A stretch of 64,000 nt of DNA, from contig NZ_CP095078.1 in assembly GCF_022919075.1 (NCBI RefSeq), positions 4,402,001-4,466,000 of the forward strand, read 5' to 3'. Below, piece by piece: positions 7,057 through 16,331 of this stretch (position 1 is the stretch's first letter; the number at the start of each line of letters is the position of its first letter). The notes under the pieces were generated by a model. The model saw only the letters and a program-made list of their open reading frames with translations. It was not told the DNA's origin and did no database searches. The stretch is from Nocardioides sp. W7 (GTDB lineage: Bacteria; Actinomycetota; Actinomycetes; Propionibacteriales; Nocardioidaceae). A program made the translations under genes and the position numbers.

Positions 7057-9027
7057 TCAGGCCTCGACCAGCACCTCCGCCAGCGCCGCCGCCTGGCGGG
7101 TGGCGAAGGAGAGGCGTCTGGGCGCGTACGCGTCGCCGAGGACGTGCAGATGGTCAACCCGGCCGCGAAGCTCTCCGTAGAGCGTCGAGTCGGACTCGGC
7201 ACCACACGCCAGCACCACGGTGTCGTAGCCCTCGAGCTTGCTGCTCTCCCAGCTGTAGACGTCGCGCACGGTGACGGAGTCGGGGGCGATCCCCACGACC
7301 TCCTCGAGCTGGCGGAACCGCACACCGCGCCGGCGCAGCCGCGCCATGATCCCGCCGAGGATGTAACGCCCCAGGAGCTGCGCGGGCTGGGCGGAACCGT
7401 AGACCAGGGTCACCTCCTTGCCGGCCTCACTCAGGGCGTCAGCCACGCTGAGCGGCGCCAGGTGGTCGTCCTGGGCGACGACCAGGACGCGGTCCCCGAC
7501 CGGCGCTCCCCGCAGCACGTCGGCGGCCTGCACCACGTGCGGCAGCTCCACGCCGGCGATCTCGGGACGGTGCGGGGTCGCCCCGGTGGTCACTGCGACC
7601 ACGTCGGCGCCGTGCGCGACCACGTCGTCCGCCGTCGCCCGGCGTCCCAGCCGGACCGTGACGCCGACCCGCTCGAGCCGTGCCGCCTGCCAGTCCAGGT
7701 ACTCGCCGTACTTCTCGTAGCTCGGGCTCAGCGCGGCGGTGCGCAGCTGACCCCCCAGCTCCTTGGTGGCCTCCCAGAGCTCGACCCGGTGGCCGCTCTC
7801 GGCGCAGAGGGCCGCCAGCTCCATGCCGGCCGGACCGCCGCCGACGACGAGGAGCGACCTCGCCTCCGAGGCGACGCCCCACGACTCGCCCCAGCGACCG
7901 CGGTGCTCCGTGGCCACGTGCGGGTTGACAGCACACCCGAAGGGCAGCCCCTCGACGTACTGGCGGCTGATGCAGTCGTTGCCCCCGATACAGGGGCGCA
8001 CCGCGAGGGTGAGCCCGCTGCGGGACTTCGTGATCAGGTCCCGCTCGGCCAGGTACGCGCGAGCCATGCCCACGACGTCGGCGTGCCCGTCGGCCACCAC
8101 CCGCTCGGCGACCTCCAGCGAGGTGACACGACCGGCGTAGACCACCGGCAGCGAGACGGCGCTGCGCACCTGTCCGGCGAGCTCGGACCACTGGGCGGGC
8201 TCGTAGAACTGGGGCTGGATGTAGCTGGGGTCTCCCCAGGGGGAGCCGATGACCGCGTGCAGGAAGTCGACCAGACCGGTCTTCTCCAGGTACTGCGCGA
8301 TCTCCAGGCCGGCCTCGACGTCGTAGCCGCCGGGGACCTCCTCGCGCATGTTGAACCGGACGCCGAGGGCCAGGTCGCCGCCGATCGCCTCGCGCACCGC
8401 CTGCAGCGACTCGACCGCGAAACGGGCCCGGTTCTCCAGGGAGCCGCCGTACCGGTCGTCGCGCCGGTTCGTGAGCGGCGAGAGGAACCACTCGAGCATG
8501 TCGTCGTGGTTGAGGTGGAGCTCGATGCCGTCCAGGCCGGCCCTGCGGGCCTGCTCGCCGCAGAACCGGTACTCCTCGACGTACCACGCGATGTCCTCCG
8601 CCGTCATCACGTGGGGACGCACGCCGGCGAGCGGCGAGCTGAGCCGGTTGCTCGGCGCCTGGGGTACGCCGCCGATCACCGTCAGCTGGCTCGTCACCAC
8701 GCCGCCGGCGTCGTGCAGGCGGCCGGCGAGGCGCGCGACCCGCTCGACGTAGTTGGGCTGGCGGTAGTTGCCCAGCGTCTCGGCGCCGTACCCGCCCGTC
8801 TCGAAGCCGGGGATGATGTTGTTGCGGACCCGGCCGCGGACACCGTCGATCCACGCGGCCCCGTCCTGGACCCGGGACTCCCAGTAGGCGATGTGGGTCT
8901 CGGCCTGCTCCTCGGTGCCCCACAGGTTGCCGATGCCGGAGCCATGCGGAGGCACCATGATCCGGTTGCGCAGCCGCATCGGCCCCAGGTCGACAGGGGT
9001 GAACAGGGACGGGTACTGCTCGCTCAC
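7057..9027 (-). CDS. FMN/FAD oxidoreductase of the TMADH/2,4-dienoyl-CoA reductase family, copy 1
   Basis: A 656-aa two-part flavoenzyme. The N-terminal old-yellow-enzyme barrel covers about 1-340, with HLNHDDMLEWFLSPLTNRRDDRYGGS near 171-195. An Fe-S cluster segment lies at 346-365, followed by an FAD/NAD(P)H domain beginning at VVGGGPAG (about 394-401). Members reduce conjugated enoyl-CoA or enone double bonds, or oxidise amines. The cluster segment has the TMADH spacing, but only Cys346, Cys352 and Cys365 remain; the second expected cysteine is Gly349. The GTG start overlaps the stop of the MaoC gene (GTGA). It would saturate an unsaturated ring or acyl-CoA intermediate. Confidence 0.88.
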   Translation of the reverse strand: MSEQYPSLFTPVDLGPMRLRNRIMVPPHGSGIGNLWGTEEQAETHIAYWESRVQDGAAWIDGVRGRVRNNIIPGFETGGYGAETLGNYRQPNYVERVARLAGRLHDAGGVVTSQLTVIGGVPQAPSNRLSSPLAGVRPHVMTAEDIAWYVEEYRFCGEQARRAGLDGIELHLNHDDMLEWFLSPLTNRRDDRYGGSLENRARFAVESLQAVREAIGGDLALGVRFNMREEVPGGYDVEAGLEIAQYLEKTGLVDFLHAVIGSPWGDPSYIQPQFYEPAQWSELAGQVRSAVSLPVVYAGRVTSLEVAERVVADGHADVVGMARAYLAERDLITKSRSGLTLAVRPCIGGNDCISRQYVEGLPFGCAVNPHVATEHRGRWGESWGVASEARSLLVVGGGPAGMELAALCAESGHRVELWEATKELGGQLRTAALSPSYEKYGEYLDWQAARLERVGVTVRLGRRATADDVVAHGADVVAVTTGATPHRPEIAGVELPHVVQAADVLRGAPVGDRVLVVAQDDHLAPLSVADALSEAGKEVTLVYGSAQPAQLLGRYILGGIMARLRRRGVRFRQLEEVVGIAPDSVTVRDVYSWESSKLEGYDTVVLACGAESDSTLYGELRGRVDHLHVLGDAYAPRRLSFATRQAAALAEVLVEA

Positions 9028-9509
9028 GCCGGCCTCTCCTCGCCGAAGACCGCGCCGTCGGCCGGCAGCTTCATCATCAGGCCGACGCGCTTGCAGGTCA
9101 GCACCAGCACGTCGTCCTGGTTGTATCCGCGGTGCTCGAACCAGACGACGCCGGAGTCGTCTCGACTCTTCGACTCGCGCTTGTCCACGATCGTGGTCTC
9201 CCCGCGCAGCGTGTCGCCGTGGAAGACCGGCGCCGGGAAGCGGACGTCCTCGTATCCGAGGTTGCCGAGGGTGGTGCCCATCGTCAGCTCCGGGACGTGG
9301 AAGGCGCCGATCAGCGCCAGCGTGAAGAGGCTGTTGAACAGCGGCTTGCCGTGCACCGTGGTCTTGGCGTACTCGGCGTCGAGGTGGATCGGCGCCACGT
9401 TCATCGTCAGGGACGTGAACATCACGTTGTCCATCTCGGTGACGGTCCGCCGGAACGTGTGCCGGTAGACCTTGCCGACCTCGAACTCCTCGAAGTAGAG
9501 ACCTCGCAT
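9024..9509 (-). CDS. MaoC-family hydratase, mesaconyl-CoA-hydratase-like
   Basis: A single hot-dog-domain protein of 161 aa. It resembles the mesaconyl/beta-methylmalyl-CoA dehydratase subgroup: RTVTEMDN at 21-28, TMNVAPIHLD at 35-44 with the Asp27 and His42 catalytic-type residues, then NLGYEDVRFPAPVFHGDTL. It should hydrate a branched 2-enoyl-CoA to the 3-hydroxyacyl-CoA. The gene starts inside the stop of the acyl-CoA dehydrogenase (TGATG) and overlaps the flavoenzyme downstream. Pairing with the CitE-like lyase two genes upstream suggests dehydrogenation, hydration and retro-aldol or Claisen-type cleavage of one acyl-CoA. Confidence 0.88.
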   Translation of the reverse strand: MRGLYFEEFEVGKVYRHTFRRTVTEMDNVMFTSLTMNVAPIHLDAEYAKTTVHGKPLFNSLFTLALIGAFHVPELTMGTTLGNLGYEDVRFPAPVFHGDTLRGETTIVDKRESKSRDDSGVVWFEHRGYNQDDVLVLTCKRVGLMMKLPADGAVFGEERPA

Positions 9510-10678
9510 CAGTAACTCCTGGGAAGGCCGAGCACGTGCTCGGCGACGTAGTTGAGAACCATCTCCTGGCTGATCGGCGCGATCCGCATGAGACGGGCCT
9601 CGCGGAAGTAGCGCTCGACGTGGAACTCACGGCTGTAACCCATGCCCCCGTGCACCTGCAGCGCCACGTCGGCCGAGTAGTAGCCGGCCTCGGCGCAGAG
9701 CCACTTGGCGTAGTTGGCCTCCGCGCCGCACGGCAGCTGGTTGTCGACCTTCCAGGTCGCGTCGCGCAGCACCGCGTCCGCGGCCTCGATCCGGATCTTG
9801 GCCTCGGCCAGCTGGAAGGCCAGGCCCTGGTTCTGCCCGATGGGACGGCCGAAGACGACCCGGTCCTTGGCGTACTGGACACCGCGGCGCAGCGCGGCCT
9901 CACCAATGCCGAGCATCGCGTTGGCTGCGACCACCCGCTCAGCGTTCAGCCCGGTGAGAATGACCTTGAAGCCCTTGCCGACCTCGCCGACCACGTCCTC
10001 GTCGGGCACGAAGAGGTCGTCGATGAAGAGCTCGTTGCTGTCGACGGAGTTCCGGCCCATCTTGGGGATCGGCCGAATGGTGACCTTCTGCCGGTCCATG
10101 GGTGCGAAGAAGACGGTCAGCCCGTCGGTCTTCTTCACGCACTCGTTCTTGGGGGTGGTGCGGGCGAGCAGCAGCATCCGCTCGGCCTGCTGGGCGTTGG
10201 AGATCCACACCTTCTTGCCCGAGACCAGCCAGCCACCGTCGACCTTGCGGGCGAAGGTGGAGATGTTGGTGGTGTCGGTGCCGGCGTCTGGCTCGGTCAC
10301 CGCGAAGGAGATCTGCAGGTTGCCCTCGGGGACACGGGGCAGGAAGCGCTGCTTCAGCTCCTCGCTGCCGTGGTGCAGGATCGGCTCGAAGCCGAAGATC
10401 CCGATGTGCACCGCGGAGCAGCCGCCCATCCCGGCGCCCGAGGCGGCGATCTCGCGCTCCACGATGGCCGCCTCGGTGACGCCCAGACCGCCCCCGCCGT
10501 ACTCCTCGGGGATGGTCAGGCCCAGCCAGCCCCCCTCGGTGACGGCGTGGAAGAAGTCCCAGGGGAACTCGTGCTTCTCGTCCCGCTCGGCCCAGTACTC
10601 GTCGGGGAACTTCGCACACAGGGTGCGGACGGCCTGGCGGATGTCCTCGTGGACAGGGTCCACCTCACGATTCACCAT
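9509..10678 (-). CDS. acyl-CoA dehydrogenase
   Basis: A 389-aa FAD-dependent acyl-CoA dehydrogenase spanning the usual N-terminal helical, middle beta and C-terminal helical domains. SFAVTEPDAGTDTT near 140-155 and WISNAQQAERM are flavin- and substrate-region motifs. The C-terminal position that carries Glu in medium-chain enzymes is Ala (MRIAPISQE); the glutamate in LNAERV may be the base, as in isovaleryl-CoA dehydrogenase. I chose the ATG at 10678 because a GGAG site lies 3-6 nt upstream; a longer open frame only overlaps CitE. It forms the 2-enoyl-CoA for the MaoC protein. Confidence 0.9.
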   Translation of the reverse strand: MVNREVDPVHEDIRQAVRTLCAKFPDEYWAERDEKHEFPWDFFHAVTEGGWLGLTIPEEYGGGGLGVTEAAIVEREIAASGAGMGGCSAVHIGIFGFEPILHHGSEELKQRFLPRVPEGNLQISFAVTEPDAGTDTTNISTFARKVDGGWLVSGKKVWISNAQQAERMLLLARTTPKNECVKKTDGLTVFFAPMDRQKVTIRPIPKMGRNSVDSNELFIDDLFVPDEDVVGEVGKGFKVILTGLNAERVVAANAMLGIGEAALRRGVQYAKDRVVFGRPIGQNQGLAFQLAEAKIRIEAADAVLRDATWKVDNQLPCGAEANYAKWLCAEAGYYSADVALQVHGGMGYSREFHVERYFREARLMRIAPISQEMVLNYVAEHVLGLPRSY

Positions 10679-10721
10679 GATCTCCTCGCTCTCGGTTGCT
10701 TCGGGGGCCGGCCTGCAGCGG

Positions 10722-11609
10722 TCAGCCGGCCTCGCCGCGGACCAGCCGGGCGTGCGCGAGCCAGTCGCGAGCCTTCTCCGCGTGGGCCAGGTCGACGTGG
10801 GAGCCGCGGAAGCGAACTGCACCGTGCCCCTCGGCGACGGCCCTCTCCATCGTCGCCACCAGGTCCTGGTAGTAGGCGACCTCCTCGTCGGAGGGCGTGT
10901 AGACCTCGTGCACCACCGGCACGTGCGACGGGTGGATGAGCACCTGGCCGCGGAAGCCGAGCTGGAGACCGTAGTCGGCGAACGTCCGCAGCCCGTCGAG
11001 GTCACCCAGGTCCTCCCACAGCCCGGTGAGCGCGTGCAGCCCGTACTGTCGGCAGGCCAGCAGGATCCGGCTGCGGAGGTAGAGCGTCTCGCTGCCCTCC
11101 CGTGACTGCCGGTAGCCGACCGCGCGGGCGATGTCGGCGTGCTCGGAGGTGGGCCCGATCATCGCGCCCACCCGGGGGGAGGCGGCGGCGATCTCGAAGG
11201 CGTTGGTGATCGCGTCGACCATCTCGACCGGCACGATCATCTCCAGCCCCGCGCCGCCGTTACGCGCCTCGAACCAGTCGAGCAGGGTCTCCCAGCGCAC
11301 CACGTCCGTGGCGTTGCGGATCTTGGGGGCGAAGACACCGGTGAGGTCGGGACCGACGACGGCTTCCAGGTCCGCCCCGCTCATCCGGGTGTCCAGCGCG
11401 TTGGGCCGCACGAAGAGCCCGACCTGCGGCGACTCGGCACGCAGCTCCGCGAGGGTCTGGCGCGCGGTGTCGCGCGCGGACTCCTTGAGCTCGACCGGCA
11501 CGGAGTCCTCTAGGTCGATGACCACGCAGTCGGCACCCGAGGCCAGCGCCTTGCGTGCCCACTCGGGCTTGTGGGCCGGGACGAAGAGGATCGAGCGGTA
11601 GGGATGCAC
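10722..11609 (-). CDS. HpcH/HpaI aldolase / citrate-lyase beta-like protein (CitE family)
   Basis: A 295-aa TIM-barrel C-C lyase. Typical features are RSILFVPAHKPEWARKA at the start, VIDLEDSV at 30-36 (metal-binding acidic residues), FVRPNALDT near 66-74, and EMIVPVEM in the second half. Relatives cleave malyl-, beta-methylmalyl- or 3-hydroxy-3-methylglutaryl-type CoA esters. It lies 9 nt after the acyl-CoA ligase gene and 43 nt before the acyl-CoA dehydrogenase, in one transcript with the mesaconyl-hydratase-like MaoC. The natural substrate is likely a 3-hydroxy-dicarboxyl or branched acyl-CoA, but the sequence does not fix it. Confidence 0.85.
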   Translation of the reverse strand: MHPYRSILFVPAHKPEWARKALASGADCVVIDLEDSVPVELKESARDTARQTLAELRAESPQVGLFVRPNALDTRMSGADLEAVVGPDLTGVFAPKIRNATDVVRWETLLDWFEARNGGAGLEMIVPVEMVDAITNAFEIAAASPRVGAMIGPTSEHADIARAVGYRQSREGSETLYLRSRILLACRQYGLHALTGLWEDLGDLDGLRTFADYGLQLGFRGQVLIHPSHVPVVHEVYTPSDEEVAYYQDLVATMERAVAEGHGAVRFRGSHVDLAHAEKARDWLAHARLVRGEAG

Positions 11610-11618
11610 GGGCGCTCC

Positions 11619-13274
11619 TCAGCGGTTGTCGGGAGTCCGGTCATGGGTGTCCTCGGTGACCCCGAGGTCTCGCAGCTTGGCCTTCTGCACCCGCTGGGAT
11701 GGCGTCTTGGGGAGCTCGTCGACGAAGCGCAGGTAGCGCGGCACCGCGAACGACGGGATCCGGCCGTCGCAGTGCTCCCACAGCTGTTCGGCGGTCACCT
11801 CCTGCTGGGTGATCACGTAGGCCATCACCTCGTCCTCGCCCGCCTCGGTGGAGGCGGGGACGGCGATGACCGCGCACTCCACGACGGCGGGGTGGCTGAG
11901 CACCGAGGTCTCGATCTCGTAGGAGGAGATGTTCTCACCGCGACGACGCAGCGCGTCCTTGAAGCGGTCGACGAAGTAGAACCAGCCCTCCTCGTCCTGC
12001 CGCAGCGCGTCGCCGGTGTGGTACCAGAGGTTGCGCCACGCCTCGACGGTCTTCTCCGGGGCGTTGAAGTAGCCCATCGAGCAGATGAAGGGGACCTTGG
12101 GCCGGATGACCAGCTCACCGATCTCCCCCACCGCGACCGGCTCGTCGGTCACCGGGTCCACCAGGGCGACGTCGAACCACTCGTCGGCAACAAGTCCGGC
12201 GGCACCCGCGGGGCGGTCCTCGCCGTACGGCGAGATGATCGGCGCCGAGGTCTCGGTGAGGCCGAACACCTCGACGAAGGCCTCGATCCCGTAGCGCTCC
12301 TTCATCGGCTGCACGAGGGTGGCGGCCGTCGGGGCGGCGAAGACGACCCGCAGCGGATTGTCGGCGTCGTCGTCGCGGGGGTCCTGCTTCCAGATGAAGT
12401 CCATCATGACGCCGATGAAGTTGGTGACCGTCACCCGGCTCGTGCGGACGTGGTCGATCCAGCGGCTGGCCGAGAACTTGCTGCGGATCACGCAGCGGGC
12501 ACCCGCGACCAGCGTCGGGTAGGCGGCCATGAACTGGGCGTTGCCGTGGAAGAGCGGCGTCAGCGTCATCCAGGCGTCGTCGGGAGTGAGCCGGACCAGG
12601 GAGACGCACTCGTCGGCGAAGAAGTACATCTGGGCGTGCGGCATCGCGACACCCTTGGACGGCCCGGTGGTACCGGAGGTGAAGAGCACCGAGGCGAGGT
12701 CCTGGGGCTGCACTTCGGGGAGCTCGACGCTCGTGCCGGACGACACCTCACCCTCGAGCTCGTCCCAGGGGGCGGCCTCCCAGCCCGCCTCACGGAGCAG
12801 CTCGATCGCCTTGTCCTGCTGACCGTTGTCGATGACCCAGAACTTGGTGATCGTCGAGGCGGCCTCCTTGACCGCGATGAACCGCTCGGCGAAGACATCG
12901 TCGATGACAGCCAGCCGCGCCTCCACGGTGCGTACCTGGTGGGCCAGGAAGTCGTGCTCGTACGCCGTGTTGATCGGGACCTCGACCAGACCGGCGACGG
13001 CGGTGCCGATCCAGGTGCGGACGAAGCGAGAGGAGTTCTGGGCGACCAGCACGACCCGGTCACCCTGGCTGGCGCCGTTGGTGAGGAAGTTGCGACCGAC
13101 GCGCTCGGCGGCGGTCAGCATCTCGGCGAAGGTCCAGGTGGCGGCCTCCTCCGGCACGTCGAGCCAGACCGAGTCGGGACGCTTGGCGGCGTGGTGGCGC
13201 AGCACGGTGGGCAGCGCCCAGGTGGCGCGGTCCTCGAAGGTCGGCTTCAGGTCGCGGTAGTAGCGGAAGGTCAC
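11619..13274 (-). CDS. AMP-dependent acyl-CoA ligase, copy A
   Basis: A 551-aa member of the ANL adenylating family that activates a carboxylic acid with ATP and CoA. The P-loop-like TSGTTGPSKG is at 199-208, the GLTETSAP adenylate motif near 300, YHTGDALRQDEEGW and the hinge DRFKDALRRRGENIS near 430-445. The lysine of the last core motif is in SQRVQKAKLR near the end. The GTG at 13274 has an AAGGGA site upstream. It is first in a seven-gene minus-strand operon and is clearly paralogous to the ligase at 49398 (shared PLFHGNAQ, GVMMDF and SPYGEDRPAGAAGL). Confidence 0.92.
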   Translation of the reverse strand: MTFRYYRDLKPTFEDRATWALPTVLRHHAAKRPDSVWLDVPEEAATWTFAEMLTAAERVGRNFLTNGASQGDRVVLVAQNSSRFVRTWIGTAVAGLVEVPINTAYEHDFLAHQVRTVEARLAVIDDVFAERFIAVKEAASTITKFWVIDNGQQDKAIELLREAGWEAAPWDELEGEVSSGTSVELPEVQPQDLASVLFTSGTTGPSKGVAMPHAQMYFFADECVSLVRLTPDDAWMTLTPLFHGNAQFMAAYPTLVAGARCVIRSKFSASRWIDHVRTSRVTVTNFIGVMMDFIWKQDPRDDDADNPLRVVFAAPTAATLVQPMKERYGIEAFVEVFGLTETSAPIISPYGEDRPAGAAGLVADEWFDVALVDPVTDEPVAVGEIGELVIRPKVPFICSMGYFNAPEKTVEAWRNLWYHTGDALRQDEEGWFYFVDRFKDALRRRGENISSYEIETSVLSHPAVVECAVIAVPASTEAGEDEVMAYVITQQEVTAEQLWEHCDGRIPSFAVPRYLRFVDELPKTPSQRVQKAKLRDLGVTEDTHDRTPDNR

Positions 13275-13360
13275 GAGTCTGTCCCTTGCTGCTGGGCTCG
13301 AACGGCCGCCGTTTTGACCGGCCGCGGCACTGACCGAGCGTTCATCTCGATCTATGCTTT

Positions 13361-13369
13361 TGATAATCA
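13361..13369. promoter_or_regulatory. TnATnATnA dyad in the 13275-13460 divergent promoter
   Basis: TGATAATCA followed by GCAAT lies between the minus-strand ligase operon and the plus-strand alcohol dehydrogenase. The 186-bp gap must hold both promoters; this is its most AT-rich part. Confidence 0.45.
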
Positions 13370-13460
13370 GCAATATAGGCTGGCCCTCGAAGCCGGTCAA
13401 GGTCGGGTCCCCGGATCCGCGGTCGGCCCCCAGACACCGAACGACAGGAGCCCCCGCGAC

Positions 13461-14540
13461 ATGAAGGCTGCAGTGCTGACCGAGTTCGACGCACGCCCCG
13501 AGGCCGCGGACGTGACGCTCGGGGACATCCTTCCCCAGGAGGTCCGCGTCCGGACAGCCGCCAGCGGGGTGTGCCACTCCGACCGTCACGGCCAGACCGG
13601 CGGCATCCCGTCGATGCCGGTCCCCACGATCCTCGGTCACGAGGCGGCCGGCGAAGTACTCGAGGTGGGCAGCCAGGTCACCAGCGTCCGGCCCGGCGAC
13701 CACGTCGTGGTGGCCCCGGCCGCCTCGTGCGGCCTGTGCGAGTGGTGCAGCAAGGGCCACCCACAGCACTGCTCGGACCAGGGCAGGGTGCGCGCCCCGG
13801 GGCTCGGCGACCGCCTGACCCTCGACGGGCGCGGCGTCGGCCAGTTCGTCGGGGTCGGCAGCTTCGCCGAGGAGATGCTGGTCCAGGTGACCGCAGTGGC
13901 TCGCATCCCGAAGGAGATGCCGCTGGACAAGGCGGCGCTCCTCGGCTGCGCGGTGATCACCGGACTGGGGGCGATCCGGCACTCGGCGCAGGTGCGCTTC
14001 GGCGACACCGTCGCCGTGATCGGCTGCGGCGGCGTCGGCCTCAGCGCCGTCCAGGGCGCCGCCCTCGCGGGAGCGTCGCGCATCATCGGCATCGACCGGA
14101 TGGCCTCCAAGCTGGAGATCGCCCGCACGTTCGGTGCGACCGACGTCGTCGACGCGAGCACCACCGACCCGGTGCAGGCCGTGCTCGAGCTCACCGGTGG
14201 GGTGGACCACTGCATCGAGGTGGTCGGGATCGCGGCCACCATCGAGCAGGCCTTCGGCATGCTGCGTACCCGCGGCACCGCCACCGTGGTGGGCCTCCCC
14301 CATCCCGGCGACACACTCTCGCTCCCGGCGTCTGCGATGCTGCAGGAGAAGCGCCTCCAGGGCTCCCGCCTCGGCGGCACGCAGTTGCGCGTGGACGCCC
14401 CGCTCTACGCCGAGATGTACCTGTCGGGTCGCCTCGACCTCGACCCGCTGATGGGGAGTACCGTCTCGCTCGCCGACGTCGGAGACGCGCTGGAGGAGAT
14501 CGACACCGCGTCCGCCGCGCGCACCATCGTCACCTTCTGA
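13461..14540 (+). CDS. zinc-dependent alcohol dehydrogenase (MDR class III-like)
   Basis: A 359-aa alcohol dehydrogenase. The catalytic zinc site is GVCHSD (Cys38) and GHE (His60-Glu61); structural zinc cysteines are 90, 93, 96 and 104; VIGCGGVG marks the Rossmann fold at about 187-193. The ATG at 13461 is preceded by ACAGGAG. It is a single-gene unit diverging from the acyl-CoA-ligase operon, and its 3' end overlaps the convergent MFS gene by 11 bp. It belongs to the long-chain, glutathione-independent class III-like branch often seen with alicyclic or terpenoid alcohols, but the substrate is unknown. Confidence 0.9.
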   Translation: MKAAVLTEFDARPEAADVTLGDILPQEVRVRTAASGVCHSDRHGQTGGIPSMPVPTILGHEAAGEVLEVGSQVTSVRPGDHVVVAPAASCGLCEWCSKGHPQHCSDQGRVRAPGLGDRLTLDGRGVGQFVGVGSFAEEMLVQVTAVARIPKEMPLDKAALLGCAVITGLGAIRHSAQVRFGDTVAVIGCGGVGLSAVQGAALAGASRIIGIDRMASKLEIARTFGATDVVDASTTDPVQAVLELTGGVDHCIEVVGIAATIEQAFGMLRTRGTATVVGLPHPGDTLSLPASAMLQEKRLQGSRLGGTQLRVDAPLYAEMYLSGRLDLDPLMGSTVSLADVGDALEEIDTASAARTIVTF

Positions 14541-15906
14541 TGACCGGTCCTCCCGGCCCTGGCTGCCGGGGCCGGCGCGGGCCGGACCTGCGCCGGCCCA
14601 CGGCGACGCAGAGTGAGGCGGTCAGACAGACGACGGCGATCGCCGACACCGCGACCGTCATCCCGAACGCGCTCGTGAGCCCGCCCAGGGCGGCCGAGCC
14701 GAAGGCCGCCCCGAGCATGAAGATCAGGGTCATCACCCCCATCGCGGCCCCGCGGACGTCGAGCGGGAACCGGCGCCCCACCTCCGACATCAGCGCGGAC
14801 TGAGCCAGAGCGGCCAGGCCCGTCACGCCGAAGCTGGTCACCATGAGCAGTGCCGGGGTGAGCACGCGGTCGTGGGCGGCCACCCCGGCGGAGCAGACGA
14901 GCATGAGGACGCCCGTTCCGGTCCCCGCGACGAGGAGGCAGCCCACGCCGCTGAGGCGGCTCAGCAGTCCGGGGGTGGTCCGCGAGGCGAGGAGCCCCGC
15001 CAGCGCGCTGGGCGCCATGGCCGCACCCACCTGCCACGGCTCCCACCCGAGTCGGTCCAGGGTCAGGGGCAGCACCAGCATCAGCGCGAACCAGGCCCCC
15101 GGGACCACTGCCCCTCCCATGGCGAGGCCGAGCATCCGTACGTCGGAGAGCACCGTGCGTGGCAGGAAGCCCTCCGGCACCCTGCGCACGTGGCGCAGCA
15201 GGAGCGGGGTGCCACCGACGACCAGTCCGGCCCCCACCCACCCGGCCGGCCACGAGGCGGTGGGCGACTGCAGGAGTAGCACCACGCCAGCCGCAGAGGT
15301 CACCACGAGCAGCGCGCCGACGAAGTCGATGCGCGCACCGGAGCCTTCGGTCGGCAACCATCGCCAGACCGGGACCAGTGCGACCAGGCCGACAAGGGGG
15401 AGGGCGAGCGCGATGCGCCACCCCAGCACGTTCGCGACGCTGCCGCCGATCAGCGGTCCGATGCTGCCGACCGAGATCGCGATGCCCGTCACCGCCGCGA
15501 GCGCGCGGTTGCGCAGCCCGCCGGCGTAGGACCGCTCCACAGCGGCGGTCAGCAGGGAGGGAAGGCTCGCGGCACCCAGGCCCTGGACGGCTCGCGCGAC
15601 CAGCAGCAGGCCGAACGTCGGGGCCAGGGCGGCGAGCACCGAGCCGACGCCCAGCAGGACCGTCCCCACCGCCAGCGGCTTCCGGATCCCGTAGAGGTCG
15701 CCCAACCGACCATAGAGCGCGGTGCACACCGAGAGCACCAGCACGTAGAGGCTGATCACCCAGGAGGCCGAGCCCTCGCGGAGCCCGAAACCGTCGACCA
15801 GGTCGGGAAGGATCACCGCCACCGACGCGCTGGCGAACGTGATCATGCCGAGGAGGACTCCGGTCCACACCGCCATCCGCAGCGGGGGTTGCGCCTGGCT
15901 CCGCAC
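14530..15906 (-). CDS. MFS transporter, EmrB/QacA-like
   Basis: A 458-aa polytopic membrane protein with about 12-14 hydrophobic segments. It has the MFS loop 2-3 motif GRLGDLYGIRKP near 66-77 and a motif-C-like run GIAISVGSIGPLIGG near 140-155. It resembles drug:H+ antiporters of the DHA2 type. The gene follows a DUF35 gene by 13 bp and is last in the minus-strand run that begins near 26180, so export of a toxic intermediate or import of substrate are both possible. The 3' overlap with the convergent alcohol dehydrogenase leaves no room for a terminator between them. Confidence 0.85.
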   Translation of the reverse strand: MRSQAQPPLRMAVWTGVLLGMITFASASVAVILPDLVDGFGLREGSASWVISLYVLVLSVCTALYGRLGDLYGIRKPLAVGTVLLGVGSVLAALAPTFGLLLVARAVQGLGAASLPSLLTAAVERSYAGGLRNRALAAVTGIAISVGSIGPLIGGSVANVLGWRIALALPLVGLVALVPVWRWLPTEGSGARIDFVGALLVVTSAAGVVLLLQSPTASWPAGWVGAGLVVGGTPLLLRHVRRVPEGFLPRTVLSDVRMLGLAMGGAVVPGAWFALMLVLPLTLDRLGWEPWQVGAAMAPSALAGLLASRTTPGLLSRLSGVGCLLVAGTGTGVLMLVCSAGVAAHDRVLTPALLMVTSFGVTGLAALAQSALMSEVGRRFPLDVRGAAMGVMTLIFMLGAAFGSAALGGLTSAFGMTVAVSAIAVVCLTASLCVAVGRRRSGPRRPRQPGPGGPVIRR

Positions 15907-15919
15907 CGGCGGAGCGATG

Positions 15920-16321
15920 TCAGGCGAGGACGGCGACCGGGAGATGCTCGCTCCCCTCGGGCTGGACCCAGTCGACGCGCACCGCGCGCCCGACCGACAG
16001 GTCAGCAGGGTCGACCTCCGGCAGCTGCAGCGGCAGCCAGGGGCCCTCCTCCAGCTCGACGATCCCGATCACGGTCGGCACCGCCGGGCGGTCCTCGGTG
16101 GCACGGCCGGGCTTCACGGTCCAGGAGACGAGGGCTCCGGTGCCGGAGGCCTCGCGCCACTCCAGGTCGGCGGCCTGGCTGACCGAGCAGACCCGGGCGG
16201 AGGGCTCGGACCACTCCTGGCTGCTCGGCGAGAACCGCAGGAGCAGACGGCCCTCTGCGGCGGCCTCGAAGAAGGGGGCCGAGTGGTCGTCGCGGACGAC
16301 GGCCTTGAGCGAGTGCAGCAC
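15920..16321 (-). CDS. DUF35 OB-fold protein without zinc-ribbon cysteines
   Basis: A 133-aa protein of the DUF35 (Zn-ribbon plus OB-fold) family, partner of thiolase-fold enzymes such as Ltp2. The OB-fold half is normal (GALVSWTV, PTVIGIVELEEGPWLPLQL, VGRAVRVDWV). In the N-terminal half, where four zinc cysteines are expected, only Cys45 in ARVCSVSQ is present; the others are Ser or Gln. It lies 10 bp after the thiolase-fold gene, consistent with the known one-to-one complex of DUF35 and Ltp2-type proteins. It probably shapes or gates the active site of that partner. Confidence 0.85.
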   Translation of the reverse strand: MLHSLKAVVRDDHSAPFFEAAAEGRLLLRFSPSSQEWSEPSARVCSVSQAADLEWREASGTGALVSWTVKPGRATEDRPAVPTVIGIVELEEGPWLPLQLPEVDPADLSVGRAVRVDWVQPEGSEHLPVAVLA

Positions 16322-16331
16322 GGGAGTCTCC

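Noticed and set aside
6538..9468. A 976-aa open frame on the plus strand
   Set aside because: It lies antisense to four well-conserved minus-strand genes, has no recognisable domain, and its composition is that expected of an opposite-strand shadow in GC-rich DNA.
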